A stretch of DNA of 64,000 nucleotides from Azospirillum sp. (GCA_027486405.1 JAIXPD010000040.1:1-64000); one strand, 5' to 3'; counted from the stretch's first letter, positions 27,009 through 36,749 are shown. The notes: generated from the letters alone by a model not told the origin. Numbers and translations: made by a program.

Positions 27009-28574
27009 ATGACCGGAACAATGCTGTCACGCTCGCGCAGCCTCTTGACGAAGTTCCTGGTTCTGGTGGTGCCCATCGTCGTCCTGTGTTCGGTGGCGGC
27101 GTCCGGGCTGTCCACCTATCTGAACGCCCAGGATTTGCAGCGGCAATTGGGCCAGGAGATGATGAACGTCGTGGCGACGGAGGGGGTGGCGTTGGCGCTG
27201 CCCCTGTGGAATTACCGCAGCGACAACACCCAGAGCATCGTCGACGCCATCCTGGTCAACCCGAACATCAGCGGCGTGCGCGTCACCGACAATTTCAACA
27301 CGGTGATCGCCGAAGGCGGGACCTTGGCGGCGGGGGACGGGCGTTGGGCCATCACCACCCCCATCCTGTCGCCGGTGGCGGGCGACGCCGCCTACATCGG
27401 GCGGCTGTTCCTGACCTACAACGACCATCAAATCCGCCGCACGGTGCGCGAACGTCTGCTGTCGGACGCCAGTCTGGTGGCGGCGCTGATCCTGGCGTTG
27501 TCGCTGGGGGCGGCGGTGGCGCACGCGGTCGCCATCGGCCGCCCGCTGACCCGCTTCGTCCGCGCGATCCGGCGGGCGGAGGACCCGACCTTGCGTCAAC
27601 CGGTTCCGGTCACGGCGCGGGACGAGATCGGCGACATCATGGCCGCCTACAACCGCCTGCTCCACCGGTTGGGGGAGGAGGAGGAGGAGCGGCGGCGGGC
27701 CAACGACGCCCTGCGGGTGGAACGCGACCGCGCCGAGGACGCGTTGCGTCATCTGAAGGCCGCGCAGGACAGCCTGATCCAGGCGGAAAAGCTGGCGGCG
27801 CTGGGTGGGCTGGTGGCGGGCATGGCGCACGAGATGAACACGCCGATCGGCAACGCGCTGGTGGCCGCCAGCTTCGTGGTCGATCAGACCGTCGCGATGG
27901 AAGCGACGCTGGCCGATGGCAAGCTGCGGGCGCAGGCGCTGCGCGACTATCTGGCCGCCACCCGCGAGACGGTGGGCCATGTGGTGGACAGTTGCGACCG
28001 CGCCGCCGGGCTGGTCCGCAGCTTCAAGATGGTGGCGGCCGATCCGGGCGAGCAGGACCGCTCCACCGTGCCGCTGTCCGCCGTGATCGACATGGCGCTG
28101 GCTCCCTTCCCGGAGCGCACGGCCGCCCGCCATCCCATCCACGCCGAGGTGATCGGGGCGGATGGGACGGACGGCGACGCGGTGATCGGCAACCCGGTGA
28201 TCGGTAACGCGGTGATCGACAGTTACCCGTCCCTGCTGGCGGAGGTGCTGACGGCGCTGCTGCGCAACGCCACCACCCACGCCTATCCCAACGGGGCGGA
28301 AGGGGCGGTCCGCCTGACGGCCCGCGCCGAAGCGGATCGAGTCGTCTTCGAGGTGGCCGATGACGGGTGCGGCATCGATCCCGACGCGCTGCCCCGCATC
28401 TTCGATCCGTTCTTCACCACCGACCGCCGGATCGGATCGGGCATCGGCCTGCATTTCGTCCACAACGCGCTTGCCCGCACGCTCAACGGGCGCATCGTGG
28501 TGGAGACGGCGGTCGGGCGGGGCAGTTGCTTCCGGCTGACCCTGCCCCGCCGGTTGGATCAGCCGTTGGCGTGA
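27009..28574 (+). CDS. Membrane-bound sensor histidine kinase
   Basis: This encodes 521 residues: a transmembrane helix at about 12-34, a periplasmic sensor domain of about 120 residues, a second helix at about 158-177, a HAMP segment, a Glu/Arg-rich coiled coil, and the phosphoacceptor motif GMAHEMNTPIG with His274. The ATPase domain has the N-box LLRNATTHAYPNG, DDGCGIDPD and GSGIGLHFVHNAL. A repeated insert VIGNPVIGNAVID (coded at about 28180-28220) sits before the N-box. No response regulator gene adjoins. Divergent orientation to the two binding-protein genes suggests they share a signal. Confidence 0.92.
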   Translation: MTGTMLSRSRSLLTKFLVLVVPIVVLCSVAASGLSTYLNAQDLQRQLGQEMMNVVATEGVALALPLWNYRSDNTQSIVDAILVNPNISGVRVTDNFNTVIAEGGTLAAGDGRWAITTPILSPVAGDAAYIGRLFLTYNDHQIRRTVRERLLSDASLVAALILALSLGAAVAHAVAIGRPLTRFVRAIRRAEDPTLRQPVPVTARDEIGDIMAAYNRLLHRLGEEEEERRRANDALRVERDRAEDALRHLKAAQDSLIQAEKLAALGGLVAGMAHEMNTPIGNALVAASFVVDQTVAMEATLADGKLRAQALRDYLAATRETVGHVVDSCDRAAGLVRSFKMVAADPGEQDRSTVPLSAVIDMALAPFPERTAARHPIHAEVIGADGTDGDAVIGNPVIGNAVIDSYPSLLAEVLTALLRNATTHAYPNGAEGAVRLTARAEADRVVFEVADDGCGIDPDALPRIFDPFFTTDRRIGSGIGLHFVHNALARTLNGRIVVETAVGRGSCFRLTLPRRLDQPLA

Positions 28575-28592
28575 CGCAGGGGCGCGTTTCGC

Positions 28593-29342
28593 TCAGCGGG
28601 CGCAATACTCCTGGGGCGAGACGATTTCCAGAACCGTCACCTTGGTTCCGCCGGGCACGATGTATTCCTGCGCGCCGCGCATGTCGCTGGCCTGCGGATC
28701 CCAATTGTAGGTGTAGCCCAGACGGGTCCAGGGGTAGCCGGTCTGCTTCAGGTCCGGCCCTTTGCGGTAGGAAAACACCTGCTGGTTGGCGAACCAGGAC
28801 ACGAAAGCCTGCGGGCCGTTGATGGTGTTGGCGCAGGCGGTCTTGGTCGGGTCGGGATCGGGGCAGGGGCGGAAGACGCCGTTGCCGGTCGGGCCGACGG
28901 GTTGCGGGGCGATGCTGATGCGGACGAATTTGGCGTTGCTGTCCGACGGGACCGCCGGTTGCAGGCCGAGCAGATAGTGAAGCTTCTGGATCACCTCTCC
29001 GGCCTTGTAGGTCTTGCAGATCTCCTTCACCTCCGGTTCCACCGTGACCCAGGTGCCATAGCTGTTGGTCAGGGTGACGGTCTTGCCCTCCTGCCCCACC
29101 GCCCAGGACGGGTTGTTCGTCAGGGTCAGCGCCGCCATCGGGTAGGTCAACGGGCGCAGCGGGCGGACGTTCGCCTCCTCATACACCGCCGAGCGTTCCA
29201 CCGCCTGGACGTAGCGGTCGGTGTCGGAGAGCGGAGCCGTGGCGCCGGTTTTGGCGGCGTCGGGCGCGGTGGCGCAGCCCGACAGCGCCAGGGCGGCGAC
29301 GGACAGCAGCGTCCAGGTGGGAGAGAGCCGGAAAAAGGGCAT
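28593..29342 (-). CDS. Predicted lipoprotein, function unknown
   Basis: This encodes 249 residues with a lipoprotein signal: a hydrophobic core after MPFFRLSPTW and the lipobox LSGC at about residues 20-23. The mature region is hydrophilic with aromatic motifs such as LTNSYGTWVTVEPEVKEIC and AFVSWFANQQVFSY, and four Cys after the lipid-anchored one. It belongs to no family I can name. It is convergent with the histidine-kinase gene, 18 bp away, so the two are not cotranscribed. Confidence 0.7.
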   Translation of the reverse strand: MPFFRLSPTWTLLSVAALALSGCATAPDAAKTGATAPLSDTDRYVQAVERSAVYEEANVRPLRPLTYPMAALTLTNNPSWAVGQEGKTVTLTNSYGTWVTVEPEVKEICKTYKAGEVIQKLHYLLGLQPAVPSDSNAKFVRISIAPQPVGPTGNGVFRPCPDPDPTKTACANTINGPQAFVSWFANQQVFSYRKGPDLKQTGYPWTRLGYTYNWDPQASDMRGAQEYIVPGGTKVTVLEIVSPQEYCAR

Positions 29343-29486
29343 GGTCGGCGATCCCGTATAAATTGAGTTCCGCTATGGTATCACACGCCAAAAAGCCGTG
29401 CGATCCGATTTCCGGGGCGTTTGCCGGGCGGTGGGCCATCGGGTAGCCTGCGCCCATCGAACGGATTTCACCGGAGGAACCCACCC

Positions 29487-30155
29487 ATGTCGGACCGAGT
29501 CTTGCGGATCGGTGTCGTGCTTGCGGGCTGCGGCGTCTATGACGGCGCGGAGATTCACGAAGCGGTCTGCACCCTGCTGGCGATCAGCAAGGCCGGGGCG
29601 CAGGCGCTCTGCTTTGCGCCGGACGTGCCGCAGGCCCACGTCATCAACCATCTGACCGGCGCGGAGACCGGCGAAAGCCGCAACGTGCTGGTGGAGGCCG
29701 CCCGCATCGCGCGCGGCAAAATCCAGCCGCTCAGCGCCTTTGACGCGGGCGCGGTGGACGCCCTGATCTTCCCCGGCGGCTTCGGCGCGGCGAAGAACCT
29801 GTGCGATTTCGCCGTCAAGGGGGCCGACTGCGCGGTCAACCCCGATGTGGCGGCGGCGGTCGCGGCGATGCGCGCGGCGGGCAAGCCGATCGGCGCGCTG
29901 TGCATCGCCCCGGCCATCCTGGCCAAGCTGCTGGGCGGCGACGGGGTGGAGCTGACCATCGGCGACGACGCCGGGACCGCCGCCGCGCTCGAGTCGATGG
30001 GGGCGGCGCACCGCGTCACGGTGGCGGGCGAGGTGGTGGTGGATCGGCGGCTGAAGGTGGCCACCTCCCCCTGCTACATGCTGGACTCCAGCCTGGCCGA
30101 GATCGCGCAAGGGGCGGACAATACGGTCAAAGCATTGATCGAGTTGGTGGATTGA
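29487..30155 (+). CDS. elbB: Isoprenoid biosynthesis glyoxalase ElbB
   Basis: This encodes 222 residues of the DJ-1/PfpI-like ElbB family. The N-terminal IGVVLAGCGVYDGAEIHEAV, the segment DALIFPGGFGAAKNL, the nucleophile elbow IGALCIAPAILAKLLG with its Cys, and GAAHRVTVAGEVVVDRRLKV are all conserved. ElbB proteins have glyoxalase activity in vitro and have been linked to isoprenoid metabolism. The ATG at 29487 has CCGGAGG 9 nt upstream; an in-frame upstream extension is not conserved. It stands alone between opposite-strand and unrelated genes. Confidence 0.93.
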   Translation: MSDRVLRIGVVLAGCGVYDGAEIHEAVCTLLAISKAGAQALCFAPDVPQAHVINHLTGAETGESRNVLVEAARIARGKIQPLSAFDAGAVDALIFPGGFGAAKNLCDFAVKGADCAVNPDVAAAVAAMRAAGKPIGALCIAPAILAKLLGGDGVELTIGDDAGTAAALESMGAAHRVTVAGEVVVDRRLKVATSPCYMLDSSLAEIAQGADNTVKALIELVD

Positions 30156-30362
30156 TCCCACCCGCCGACGGGGAAGCAAAACCCCGTCGGCCCCCGTCGC
30201 CACCGGCCATGCAACGGACGCTGACAAGATCAGCGCGGGTCAAGGCTGGTCATCCTATTCCCTTTGGCGTAAAAACACGCGTCCTGCTGCAGTGCGGGAA
30301 CAGGGAATGCTCTGTCACAAGACAGGGCCGGAGAATAACCGTAATTTATTTGGGTGAATGAG

Positions 30363-30587
30363 ATGACGGATCACGCTGCCTACGCCGATGATTTTCTTGG
30401 AGCCGATGAGAACCCGGCTGGGTTGATCGACAATTGGGGCAACTCGCCCTTCGTCGTCTTCCCGGCGCTGGTTCTGCTGCTCATCATGCCGCTGGCGATT
30501 CTGTTCCACCCGACCTGGATCGTTCTGCCCGCCGTTCTGTGGGCCTTTGGCATGATCGCGACCATCATCCGCCTGACGCGCGGCTGA
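30363..30587 (+). CDS. Small membrane protein, function unknown
   Basis: This encodes 74 residues: an acidic N-terminus (MTDHAAYADDFLGADENPAG) and two hydrophobic helices at about residues 31-47 and 51-68 (VVFPALVLLLIMPLAILF, then IVLPAVLWAFGMIATII). GGGTGA precedes the ATG. A GTG three codons upstream is an alternative start. No family is recognised. The upstream gap 30156-30362 has nothing recognisable. Confidence 0.55.
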   Translation: MTDHAAYADDFLGADENPAGLIDNWGNSPFVVFPALVLLLIMPLAILFHPTWIVLPAVLWAFGMIATIIRLTRG

Positions 30588-30840
30588 TCCGCTTGCCCGG
30601 TTGGGGCGGGCGGGGCCAGAGACACCCCCGCCCGCCCCATCCCGGTTCTTGAACAAGCCCGCAGTCTAAGATCTTGAGTCGAGCCAATATTTCAAAAACC
30701 TCAGCGATGATTGAGGCGGATGCTTCGCTCTTGAAGTGATTTCTACCAAAAGCTGCCCATCTTTTTGAAATTAACCTGTGGTAAAGGGTATCGGCCCTAT
30801 TGTTTCGCATGCGGGGCAGAATCCGATGCGGGGGCTTTCC

Positions 30841-31869
30841 ATGTATTACTCAGAGTTGAGCGGTCCGAGCGGCACAACCAATGTGCTGTCGACCACCACC
30901 AACAGCGCGCGCAAGGCGGCGGACAGCAAAAGCGCCGACGCCAAATCCACCGACGCGAAGGCGTCCACCACGCCAGCCAAAGCCGAATCCCCGGCCTTCA
31001 CCATCAGCCAGTCGATGGAGTCGCTGCTCGACAGCATGACCGGGCAGGGCAGCAAAGGCGCGGCGGCCAGTGCGGGAGGCGGTGCGGGAGGCGGTGCGGC
31101 GACTGGGACGGGAACCGGCGGCAGCGTGCGCGCGCCCGGCGGCGGGCTGGAGCGCGCCCAGCAGGCGCAAGGGCTGATGCAAAGCGCCCTGGACCACAGC
31201 AAGAACCTGTCGAGCGTGTTCGGCAAGGCCATCGATTCGATGAAGCAGGGCTTGGGCGACGTGCTTGGTGCGCTCGGCATGTCCCAGGACGACATCGACA
31301 GCGCCACCTCCGGTTTCGGCGACGCGCTGAACGACAAGCTGGCCAACATGGATTTCAGCAAGATGGCCGTCGACATGACGGCGGCCCGCTCGCAATGGTC
31401 CATCGAGTCGCACGGCATGGAGTTGACCATCCAGGACGGCGACCGCAAGGTTCAAATTTCCTTCGCCAAATCGACGCTGGATTTCCGCAAGGATGAACAG
31501 CGGCTTCAGGGCGTGATGGACCGCAGCGGCTCCGGCTCCGTCGGGATGGAGTCCACCACGACCACCGCCACCGGCAAGTCCACCGGCATCATCGTGCGCG
31601 GCGAGGGCTTCAGCGACGACGAGATCAAGTCGATCCTGGGCAAGCTCAACGACATGGCCGCCAAGGCGGGCGGGGACGGCATGAAGGGGTTGGCGGTTCT
31701 GAAGCCGACCACCAGCAAGAACGGCGTCACCAGCATGACCCTCGACCTCTCGGTCCCGGTCGAGGGGCTGACCGACGGCAAGAGCGACGCCGCCAGCAGC
31801 GCCACCGCGTCCAGCGGCGCGGCGGGGGCCAGCGCCGCGAAATCGTCGGGCGTCAACATCACCGCCTGA
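30841..31869 (+). CDS. Hypothetical protein, Ala/Ser/Gly-rich
   Basis: This encodes 342 residues with no signal peptide or membrane helix. The first 120 residues are low-complexity (Lys/Ala/Asp/Ser, then a Gly-rich stretch). A helical region follows (QGLMQSALDHSKNLSSVFGK, then DSMKQGLGDVLGALGMSQDD). The C-terminal half has a beta-like part (SHGMELTIQDGDRKVQISF) and an amphipathic helix (FSDDEIKSILGKLNDMAAKA), ending in an Ala/Ser tail. GGGGG lies 7 nt before the ATG at 30841. The composition resembles secreted or flagellum-associated proteins, but no family is assigned. The preceding gap 30588-30840 holds one small hairpin (CCTCA / TGAGG, about 30698). Confidence 0.6.
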   Translation: MYYSELSGPSGTTNVLSTTTNSARKAADSKSADAKSTDAKASTTPAKAESPAFTISQSMESLLDSMTGQGSKGAAASAGGGAGGGAATGTGTGGSVRAPGGGLERAQQAQGLMQSALDHSKNLSSVFGKAIDSMKQGLGDVLGALGMSQDDIDSATSGFGDALNDKLANMDFSKMAVDMTAARSQWSIESHGMELTIQDGDRKVQISFAKSTLDFRKDEQRLQGVMDRSGSGSVGMESTTTTATGKSTGIIVRGEGFSDDEIKSILGKLNDMAAKAGGDGMKGLAVLKPTTSKNGVTSMTLDLSVPVEGLTDGKSDAASSATASSGAAGASAAKSSGVNITA

Positions 31870-32006
31870 CGCGCGGGCGCGTTCGGTCGCGCTGAAAGGC
31901 GGCGGTGAAACGCGGTTGCACCGGAATCGGCCCGGCGGACCATGGGGGTGGTCCGCCGGGCCGTTTGCGTTTTGCCCCCACCTTCGGGCCGTGCCCTTTG
32001 GCGACC

Positions 32007-32936
32007 TCACGCCGGAAGTGTGAGGCTGCCCCGGCTGACGATCACGGCGCTGCCGCCGACATGGACCGCCGACAGACGACCGTCCGACTGGTCGGCGGTC
32101 AGATGGATGGTGCTGGGACGGCCCATGTCGGCCCCCTGAAGGAGGGTCCAGACGGTGCGGTCGGCGGTGGGGCGCTGGCGGTCGAACAGATAGCCAGCCA
32201 GCGCGGTGGCCGCCCCGCCGGTGGCGGGATCCTCGGTGATGCCCATCGCCGGGGCGAACATGCGGGCGTGAATCGTCTGTGGGTCCGCGTCGTCCGGCGC
32301 GATGGCGTAGACGTGCGGGGCCGGTTGGTCGGCCAGATGGGCGCGCCACACCGCCACGTCAAAGGCGATGGCCGACAGGGCGGCGCGCGAGGCCACCGGC
32401 ACGATGGTGAAGGGGACCCCGGCGCTGTAGGCGGCGGGATCCAGCGCCGCCCCGCCGACCGCCTCTTCCGGCAGGCCAAGCAGCGCGGCGAGGATCGCCG
32501 GCGCGCGCACCGTGTCCAGCGCGGTCGGCAGCCGCGCGCTCGACAGGGTGGCGGTCATCGGTGCGTCGGCGCTGGCTGTGGTGATGCGCACCGGGACCGG
32601 CCCGACCCCTTCGCCGAACACGATGTCCCAGGGGCCGGGGCCGTCCAACTCCCCGGTCTGGGCCAGCACGATCGCGGTGCCGACGGTCGGGTGCCCGGCA
32701 AAGGGCAGCTCCACCGCCGGGGTGAAGATGCGCAGACGCCGGGTTTCCCCCGCCTGTTCGGGCGGCAGAACGAAGACGGTTTCGCTGAGATTCATCTCTT
32801 GCGCGATGGCCTGCATCGTCGCGTTGTCCAGCGCCCGCCCATCCGGCCCACGCCCATCGGGAAAGACCGCCAGCGGGTTGCCGCCGAACACGCGGTCGGT
32901 GAAGACATCGGCGGTCAGAAAGCGGAGGCTGTGCAT
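32007..32936 (-). CDS. PhzF family isomerase/epimerase-like protein
   Basis: This encodes 309 residues of the PhzF fold (two related halves, as in diaminopimelate epimerase). The N-terminal segment [20 protein letters not shown], the catalytic Glu in [27 protein letters not shown] and the second-half [19 protein letters not shown] are all conserved. The reaction of most members is unknown; phenazine synthesis is not implied without other phz genes. The gene is solitary, divergent from the SnoaL-like gene. Confidence 0.93.
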   Translation of the reverse strand: MHSLRFLTADVFTDRVFGGNPLAVFPDGRGPDGRALDNATMQAIAQEMNLSETVFVLPPEQAGETRRLRIFTPAVELPFAGHPTVGTAIVLAQTGELDGPGPWDIVFGEGVGPVPVRITTASADAPMTATLSSARLPTALDTVRAPAILAALLGLPEEAVGGAALDPAAYSAGVPFTIVPVASRAALSAIAFDVAVWRAHLADQPAPHVYAIAPDDADPQTIHARMFAPAMGITEDPATGGAATALAGYLFDRQRPTADRTVWTLLQGADMGRPSTIHLTADQSDGRLSAVHVGGSAVIVSRGSLTLPA

Positions 32937-33170
32937 GGTCGGAACCCTTTGGCTGCCAGAAACGGGGCGTTGGAACGCGGCCGATCCTGCGGCGACGCCG
33001 ACGCGCTGACAAACGGGGAAAATTGCGGGGTCGGATTAGGTTGATTGATGCGGGTCCTGGGGGGATGATCGTTGGACGCAACGGGACGCGCGCCGCTCTG
33101 TTGCATTTGCGGCGCGACCGTCTATAAGGCCGGTCCGCCCTGGTCTCTCCGTCCCGTTTCCGAGCCACCC

Positions 33171-33587
33171 ATGACCGACCGCGACACCCTGCTGGCGCTC
33201 AACCAGGCCTTTTACCGGGCCTTTTCCAACCGCGACGTCGCGGCGATGGCCGCGCTGTGGGCCGAACGGCTGCCGGTGTCCTGCCTGCATCCCGGCTGGG
33301 GCGCGCTGATCGGACGCGACGCGGTGCTGACCAGTTGGCGCGACGTGCTGCAAGCGCCCGACGGCGTGATCGTCCGCCCGCGCAACGAGCGGGTCATGCT
33401 GTACGGCGAGTCGGCGCTGGTGCTGTGCGAGGAGCTGTTGGGCGGGGCGGTGCTGGCGGCCAGCAACCTGTTCGTGCGCGAGGATGGGGCGTGGCGGCTG
33501 ACGCACCATCAATCCGGCCCCATCGCCCAGCCGCGCGCCAGCGTGGAACGGCCCGACGACGACACCCCGCCGCCCCGCCTGCATTGA
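33171..33587 (+). CDS. SnoaL-like / nuclear transport factor 2 family protein
   Basis: This encodes 138 residues with the NTF2-like cone fold: an N-terminal helix (LLALNQAFYRAFSNRDVAAMAALW), the conserved SCLHPGWGALIGRDAVLTSW segment, and strands ending NLFVREDGAWRLTHHQSGPI. Such proteins include small ketosteroid-isomerase-like enzymes and ligand-binding domains; this subgroup is usually of unknown role. The start at 33171 is chosen because the upstream open frame (from 33072) is Cys-rich, unconserved and has no ribosome site. Confidence 0.82.
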   Translation: MTDRDTLLALNQAFYRAFSNRDVAAMAALWAERLPVSCLHPGWGALIGRDAVLTSWRDVLQAPDGVIVRPRNERVMLYGESALVLCEELLGGAVLAASNLFVREDGAWRLTHHQSGPIAQPRASVERPDDDTPPPRLH

Positions 33588-33611
33588 GGCGGGGAACGGG
33601 GCCGGTGCCGC

Positions 33612-35300
33612 TCACTCCGTCGGGATGTCGGCGGCGGGCGGGCGGCGGTCCTTGACGATGGACAGCGGCACATCGTCCGCCGCGATTTCAAAGATCGGGT
33701 GGCCGTCCAGCAGCGACGGGCAGCGCTTGACCTGGGTGAAGGCCAGGAAGAAATCGGCCTTGCGCCAATCCGGTTCGATGCCGTTGACCAGCTTCAGCCA
33801 GGGCGGCAGTTCGAACCGCACCGCCAGCGTGTTGCCGCAGACGGTCAGCGTGTATTGGCGCGGCGGGGCGTGGCCGTCGTTCTCGCGCTCCACGAACGCG
33901 ATCAGCTCCTGCAAGGCTTCGTGCAGGGAGTTGCCCCAGTAATCCAGCTCATACTGGCCGTCGGCTCCGCGCACGCCGCCGATGAACTGGTTGTAATAGA
34001 CATACTGGTTCGGGTGCATGGTCCCAAGCTGCCAGGCGTAGACCACGGCGATGACCGTCATCGCCGAGGCGAACCATTGGCCAAAGGCGCGGCCGCCGCG
34101 TTCGGACACCGCCCACAACCGGTCGGCGGCGATGGCCGCCATCACCACCAGCGGCGGGACCAGGAACAGGAAATGGCGGATGCCGTTGTAGACCGACGGC
34201 CGCAGCAGCATGAACAGCAGGATCGGCAGGAAGGCCGACAGCGCCAGCGGCAGGTAACGCACCGCCGTGAAGGCCCCCGTCCGCCGCAGCCCGCCGCGCA
34301 GCAGCCAGACGGCCGACAGCAGCAGCGCCGCCGCCACCCCGACCAGCACCGCTTCCGGCAGCTTCACCGCCAGATAAACCGGCAGATAGAGGATTGGCGG
34401 GTCGTTGGAATGGACCATCTGCCCCATGAACAGCGTCTGGATGTCGATGGGGAAGTGCGAGACGACCCGCAACGCCTCCAACGGGTTCAGCGGCTTTTGC
34501 ACCGCCCAGGGCCAGAAGAAGGCCATGATGGCGTAGGCGACGGGAATGGCGGGCAGCAGCGCGACAAAGGCCAGACGGGTGTCGTGCAGCACCCAGCGGA
34601 CGCCCTCCTGCCGGGCGACCAGGGCGAAATGCAGCAGCATGGCGACGGCCAGATAGAAGCCGGCCAACACCGCCCCCACCCGGATCGCCAGCGTCAGCCC
34701 CAGCACCAGCCCGAATTTCAACACCGCGCTGCGGCTGGGCTTGGGCAGTTGGATCAGGATGCGGGTGGCGAAATAGAGCGTCCACACCATGCCCGCCGCA
34801 AAGGGCACGTCCTTGGTGTTGTTGAACATCGCGCCGTAATAGACACCGCTCAGCGTCAGCAGGGCCGCCGCGATGAAGCCGGCGCGCGGTCCGGCCAGCA
34901 GGCGGGTGTAACGCCACGTCCCGGCGATGCCCAGCACGCCGACCAGCGCGCACAGCAGGTGGCGCGTCTCATACTCTTCAAAGGGGGAGATCGGGACCAG
35001 CACCGCCGTCACCAGATCGAACAGCCCGCCATAAAGGTAGAGATCCTTGAAATGGAAGGCGGAACGGTCCTGAAAGCCGGTCATGTAATAGGACAGCAGC
35101 TTTTTGCCGTAGATGTGCTGCACCTCCTCGTCCGTGCTGATGCCATAGGACAGGAAGGTCAGCGCGGCCAGAACCAGCAGGCCCAGCAGCAGCGCGCGGG
35201 TCAGATCGTCCCACAGCGCGCCGTCGCGCCGGGGCGCGCGGGGGGACAGCGGTTCCGCCGCCTCGGTCAACGCCCCGCGCAGCCGGACATGGTAATTCAT
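33612..35300 (-). CDS. Polytopic membrane glycosyltransferase (GT-C / PMT-like)
   Basis: This encodes 562 residues with about eleven transmembrane helices. The first periplasmic loop has the acidic motif STDEEVQHIYGKK typical of GT-C enzymes that use polyprenyl-phosphate sugars. The C-terminal 130 residues are a soluble periplasmic domain (YYNQFIGGVRGADGQYELDY onward). The start overlaps the stop of the GT2 gene by 4 nt, so the pair is cotranscribed. The GT2 partner would charge undecaprenyl phosphate, and this protein would transfer the sugar to an acceptor such as LPS or a glycan. Confidence 0.85.
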   Translation of the reverse strand: MNYHVRLRGALTEAAEPLSPRAPRRDGALWDDLTRALLLGLLVLAALTFLSYGISTDEEVQHIYGKKLLSYYMTGFQDRSAFHFKDLYLYGGLFDLVTAVLVPISPFEEYETRHLLCALVGVLGIAGTWRYTRLLAGPRAGFIAAALLTLSGVYYGAMFNNTKDVPFAAGMVWTLYFATRILIQLPKPSRSAVLKFGLVLGLTLAIRVGAVLAGFYLAVAMLLHFALVARQEGVRWVLHDTRLAFVALLPAIPVAYAIMAFFWPWAVQKPLNPLEALRVVSHFPIDIQTLFMGQMVHSNDPPILYLPVYLAVKLPEAVLVGVAAALLLSAVWLLRGGLRRTGAFTAVRYLPLALSAFLPILLFMLLRPSVYNGIRHFLFLVPPLVVMAAIAADRLWAVSERGGRAFGQWFASAMTVIAVVYAWQLGTMHPNQYVYYNQFIGGVRGADGQYELDYWGNSLHEALQELIAFVERENDGHAPPRQYTLTVCGNTLAVRFELPPWLKLVNGIEPDWRKADFFLAFTQVKRCPSLLDGHPIFEIAADDVPLSIVKDRRPPAADIPTE

Positions 35301-36349
35301 GGCGCGCGCCCCCGGCGCGGCGGTTCGCCCACGCCATCCTCCGGGGTGAAGCCGTGGGCCGAGCGGATGATGAAGAGCGGGCGGCCCTTCACCTCGGCAA
35401 AGACGCGGCCCAGATAATCGCCGATGATGCCCAGCGTGATGAGCTGCAAGCCGCCCAGGAACAGCACCGCGACCAGCAGCGATTCATAGCCGGGCACGTC
35501 GATGCCGTGGACCAGCGTGCGGATCAGGCGGATCAGGATGTAGACGAAGGCCACGCCCGACACCGCCATGCCGACCAGACTCCACACCCGCAGGGGAAAG
35601 GTGGAAAAGGCGGTCAACCCGTCGAAGGACAGGCGCAGCAGCTTCAGGAAGCCCCATTTGGTGTCGCCGCCCGCGCGTTCGCCCTGGTGATAGGGGATCG
35701 CGGCCTGACGGAAACCGACCCAGGCGAAGATGCCCTTCATGAAGCGCGTGCGCTCCGGCATCCGGTTGATGACGTCCACCACCTTGCGGTCCATCAGGCG
35801 GAAGTCGCCCACCTCGCGCGGCAGCTTGATTTCGGACAGATGGTCGAACACCCAGTAAAACATACGGGCGAACAGCCGGTGTTTCAGGCTTTGCCCGACG
35901 CGGGCGTGGCGAACGGCGACGACGACGTCGTACCCCGCGCGCCACTTCTCCAGAAAGGCGGGCAGCAGTTCGGGCGGGTGCTGCAAATCGGCGTCCATCG
36001 GGACCACGGCGTCGCCGGTGGTGTGGGACAGACCGGCGGACAGCGCCAGCTCCTTGCCGAAATTGCGCGACAGATCGACGACCTTGATCCGGGGATCGGA
36101 CTCGTGGGCGTCCAGCAGGCGGTCGAGCGTGTCGTCGCGGCTGCCGTCGTTGACGCACACCACCTCCCACCCCACCCCCAGCCCGTCCAGCGCCGGAACC
36201 AGCCGGGCGAACAGGGCGGCGATGTTGGGGCCTTCGTTGTAGAAGGGAATCACCACCGACAGGCGGGGGTGGCTCGGCCGGTTGCAGCGGCGGGCCGGGT
36301 CGCCGCCGGCGGTCGGAGTGGCCGGAACGGGCGCGTCGGAAAGGGGCAT
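35297..36349 (-). CDS. Family 2 glycosyltransferase, undecaprenyl-phosphate-sugar synthase type
   Basis: This encodes 350 residues. The GT2 domain has LSVVIPFYNEGPNIAALFARL, the VNDGSRDDT motif and the metal-binding DADLQHPPE, followed by GDFRLMDRKVVDVINRMPE. Two C-terminal membrane helices lie at about residues 260-320, as in GtrB/DPM1-like enzymes. The ATG at 36349 is preferred; the frame is open to 36418 without support. It is the first gene of a two-gene glycosylation unit with 33612-35300. Confidence 0.92.
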   Translation of the reverse strand: MPLSDAPVPATPTAGGDPARRCNRPSHPRLSVVIPFYNEGPNIAALFARLVPALDGLGVGWEVVCVNDGSRDDTLDRLLDAHESDPRIKVVDLSRNFGKELALSAGLSHTTGDAVVPMDADLQHPPELLPAFLEKWRAGYDVVVAVRHARVGQSLKHRLFARMFYWVFDHLSEIKLPREVGDFRLMDRKVVDVINRMPERTRFMKGIFAWVGFRQAAIPYHQGERAGGDTKWGFLKLLRLSFDGLTAFSTFPLRVWSLVGMAVSGVAFVYILIRLIRTLVHGIDVPGYESLLVAVLFLGGLQLITLGIIGDYLGRVFAEVKGRPLFIIRSAHGFTPEDGVGEPPRRGRAP

Positions 36350-36749
36350 GGCCAGCCGTCGTATCAGTGCATCACGCGCCGGAACAAAGCGAAACGGGCG
36401 GTGGTTCCGGCGGACCACTGCGCCCTTTGGCGTATATCACGTTCCATAGGATTCTTCAAAACGCCCTCTTTCTGGCGCGGTTGCCCAAAAAAGCGCCGGT
36501 TGGCGCGGTTTTGGGCGAACCCACGGCTGCCGCAAGGGTCAACACCCTTGTTAGCGCTTTATTCCATCGCGGGGAACATGGCGGTTTCCCATAGCCTGCC
36601 GGGGTTTGACCGGGGCGGGGGCCATACGCGGGTGTGTGGCACGCTTTGTGTAATTGTGAACGCGGGCTGTCCTGTTTCACCCGGCAATCGTTCGTTTGTT
36701 CACAGCCGAGCGTTTCTGCCGACGCCCTTGCCGATGGAGGTCTGTCGCC
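36350..36749. other. Intergenic region with a strong hairpin
   Basis: The 400-bp divergent spacer between the glycosyltransferase unit and the chemoreceptor gene carries no gene. At 36483-36516 a hairpin with arms GCCCAAAA...GCGCC and GGCGC...TTTTGGGC could end transcription in either direction. The ribosome site GGAGG of the chemoreceptor lies at its right end. Promoters for both sides are expected here but not pinned down. Confidence 0.5.

Noticed and set aside
32007..32936. Phenazine biosynthesis locus around the PhzF gene
   Set aside because: No other phz gene is nearby; PhzF-family proteins are widespread outside phenazine producers.
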